A stretch of DNA of 6,412 bases from Chlamydiota bacterium (GTDB lineage Bacteria > Chlamydiota > Chlamydiia > Chlamydiales > Simkaniaceae): contig JAKQGT010000075.1 of NCBI GenBank assembly GCA_029556005.1, positions 1 through 6,412 on the forward strand, read 5' to 3'. The stretch's first letter is position 1; every line of letters starts with the position of its first letter. Of the stretch, positions 6,182-6,412 are shown piece after piece. The notes below the pieces were generated by a model that was given only the letters and a program-made list of their open reading frames with translations, made no database searches and was not told the DNA's origin. Made by a program: the position numbers and the translations under genes.

Positions 6182-6412
6182 ATGACACCCTTAATACAAC
6201 AATCCTGGAAAGTACCAGATCCCAACCTAGCTGGTATTTCTCCCTCAGAGCCTTCTCCCGAACCTTATCTTGAAATTGACCTTCAAGAAAAAGATCCTTA
6301 CACAATGGGAACATTTGAAGAGCTTCAAAACCAAAGATTTAGAAGCAACCTAGACTATTACCTTTGCGTGATCAAAGAAGAGAATAGATACTATCTATTT
6401 GATGCTGATCTA
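6182..6412 (+). CDS. Unrecognised protein, N-terminal 77 residues only, Pro-rich start
   Basis: The frame is open from the ATG at 6182 to the window edge, giving 77 residues. I do not recognise the family. Residues 11-30 (VPDPNLAGISPSEPSPEPYL) are rich in Pro, Ser and Glu and probably disordered. Residues 40-77 look folded, with GTFEELQNQRF followed by aromatic and acidic strands (DYYLCVIKEENRYYLFDADL). There is no signal peptide or membrane segment in the visible part. A good ribosome-binding site and start context, plus a clean frame in a gene-like composition, support it as real. It is divergent from the caspase-like gene, which also starts with a Ser/Pro-rich stretch, so both may belong to the same accessory or secreted class (inference). 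The domain type would need the missing C-terminal part. Confidence 0.7.
   Translation, partial: MTPLIQQSWKVPDPNLAGISPSEPSPEPYLEIDLQEKDPYTMGTFEELQNQRFRSNLDYYLCVIKEENRYYLFDADL

Noticed and set aside
1..6412. tRNA, rRNA, CRISPR arrays, insertion sequences or attachment sites.
   Set aside because: No repeated spacer structure, transposase motif, cloverleaf-like sequence or terminal repeat with target duplication was seen on either strand.

Overview
The window looks like chromosomal DNA from a member of the Chlamydiota, probably one of the environmental, amoeba-associated lineages. This is inference, based on the protein character, the moderate-to-low GC, the compact phosphotransferase (PTS) regulatory cluster with no sugar permease in view, and Ser/Pro-rich accessory proteins next to housekeeping genes. 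No rRNA or other phylogenetic marker is present, so the placement is tentative.

Bases 1-3613 (minus strand) read as one tightly packed unit, transcribed from about 3613 down to 1. The order is an SMI1/KNR4-like (SUKH-like) protein, HPr kinase/phosphorylase (hprK), the phosphocarrier HPr (ptsH) and Enzyme I (ptsI, cut by the window edge). The junctions are a 4-bp stop/start overlap, a 17-bp overlap with a TTG start, and a 35-bp gap. Together they encode the general, sugar-independent part of the PTS. Enzyme I passes phosphate from phosphoenolpyruvate to His18 of HPr, while HprK phosphorylates or dephosphorylates Ser49 of the same protein. No sugar-specific Enzyme II is visible, so the cluster may be regulatory rather than a sugar importer.

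Bases 3614-3770 separate this unit from a divergent gene. They hold a long inverted repeat (18-bp arms, one mismatch) and a plausible promoter. Bases 3771-5060 (plus strand) encode a complete type II NADH:quinone dehydrogenase (ndh), a single-subunit, non-proton-pumping respiratory enzyme.

Bases 5086-5982 (minus strand, convergent with ndh across 25 bp) encode a caspase-like (clan CD) cysteine peptidase with a recognisable His116/Cys168 dyad behind a Ser/Pro-rich N-terminus. An AT-rich divergent promoter region (5983-6181) follows, then the start of an unrecognised gene (6182 onward, 77 codons visible), also with a Pro-rich N-terminus. This right end has the character of an accessory, possibly effector-encoding region and is the most interesting part of the window.
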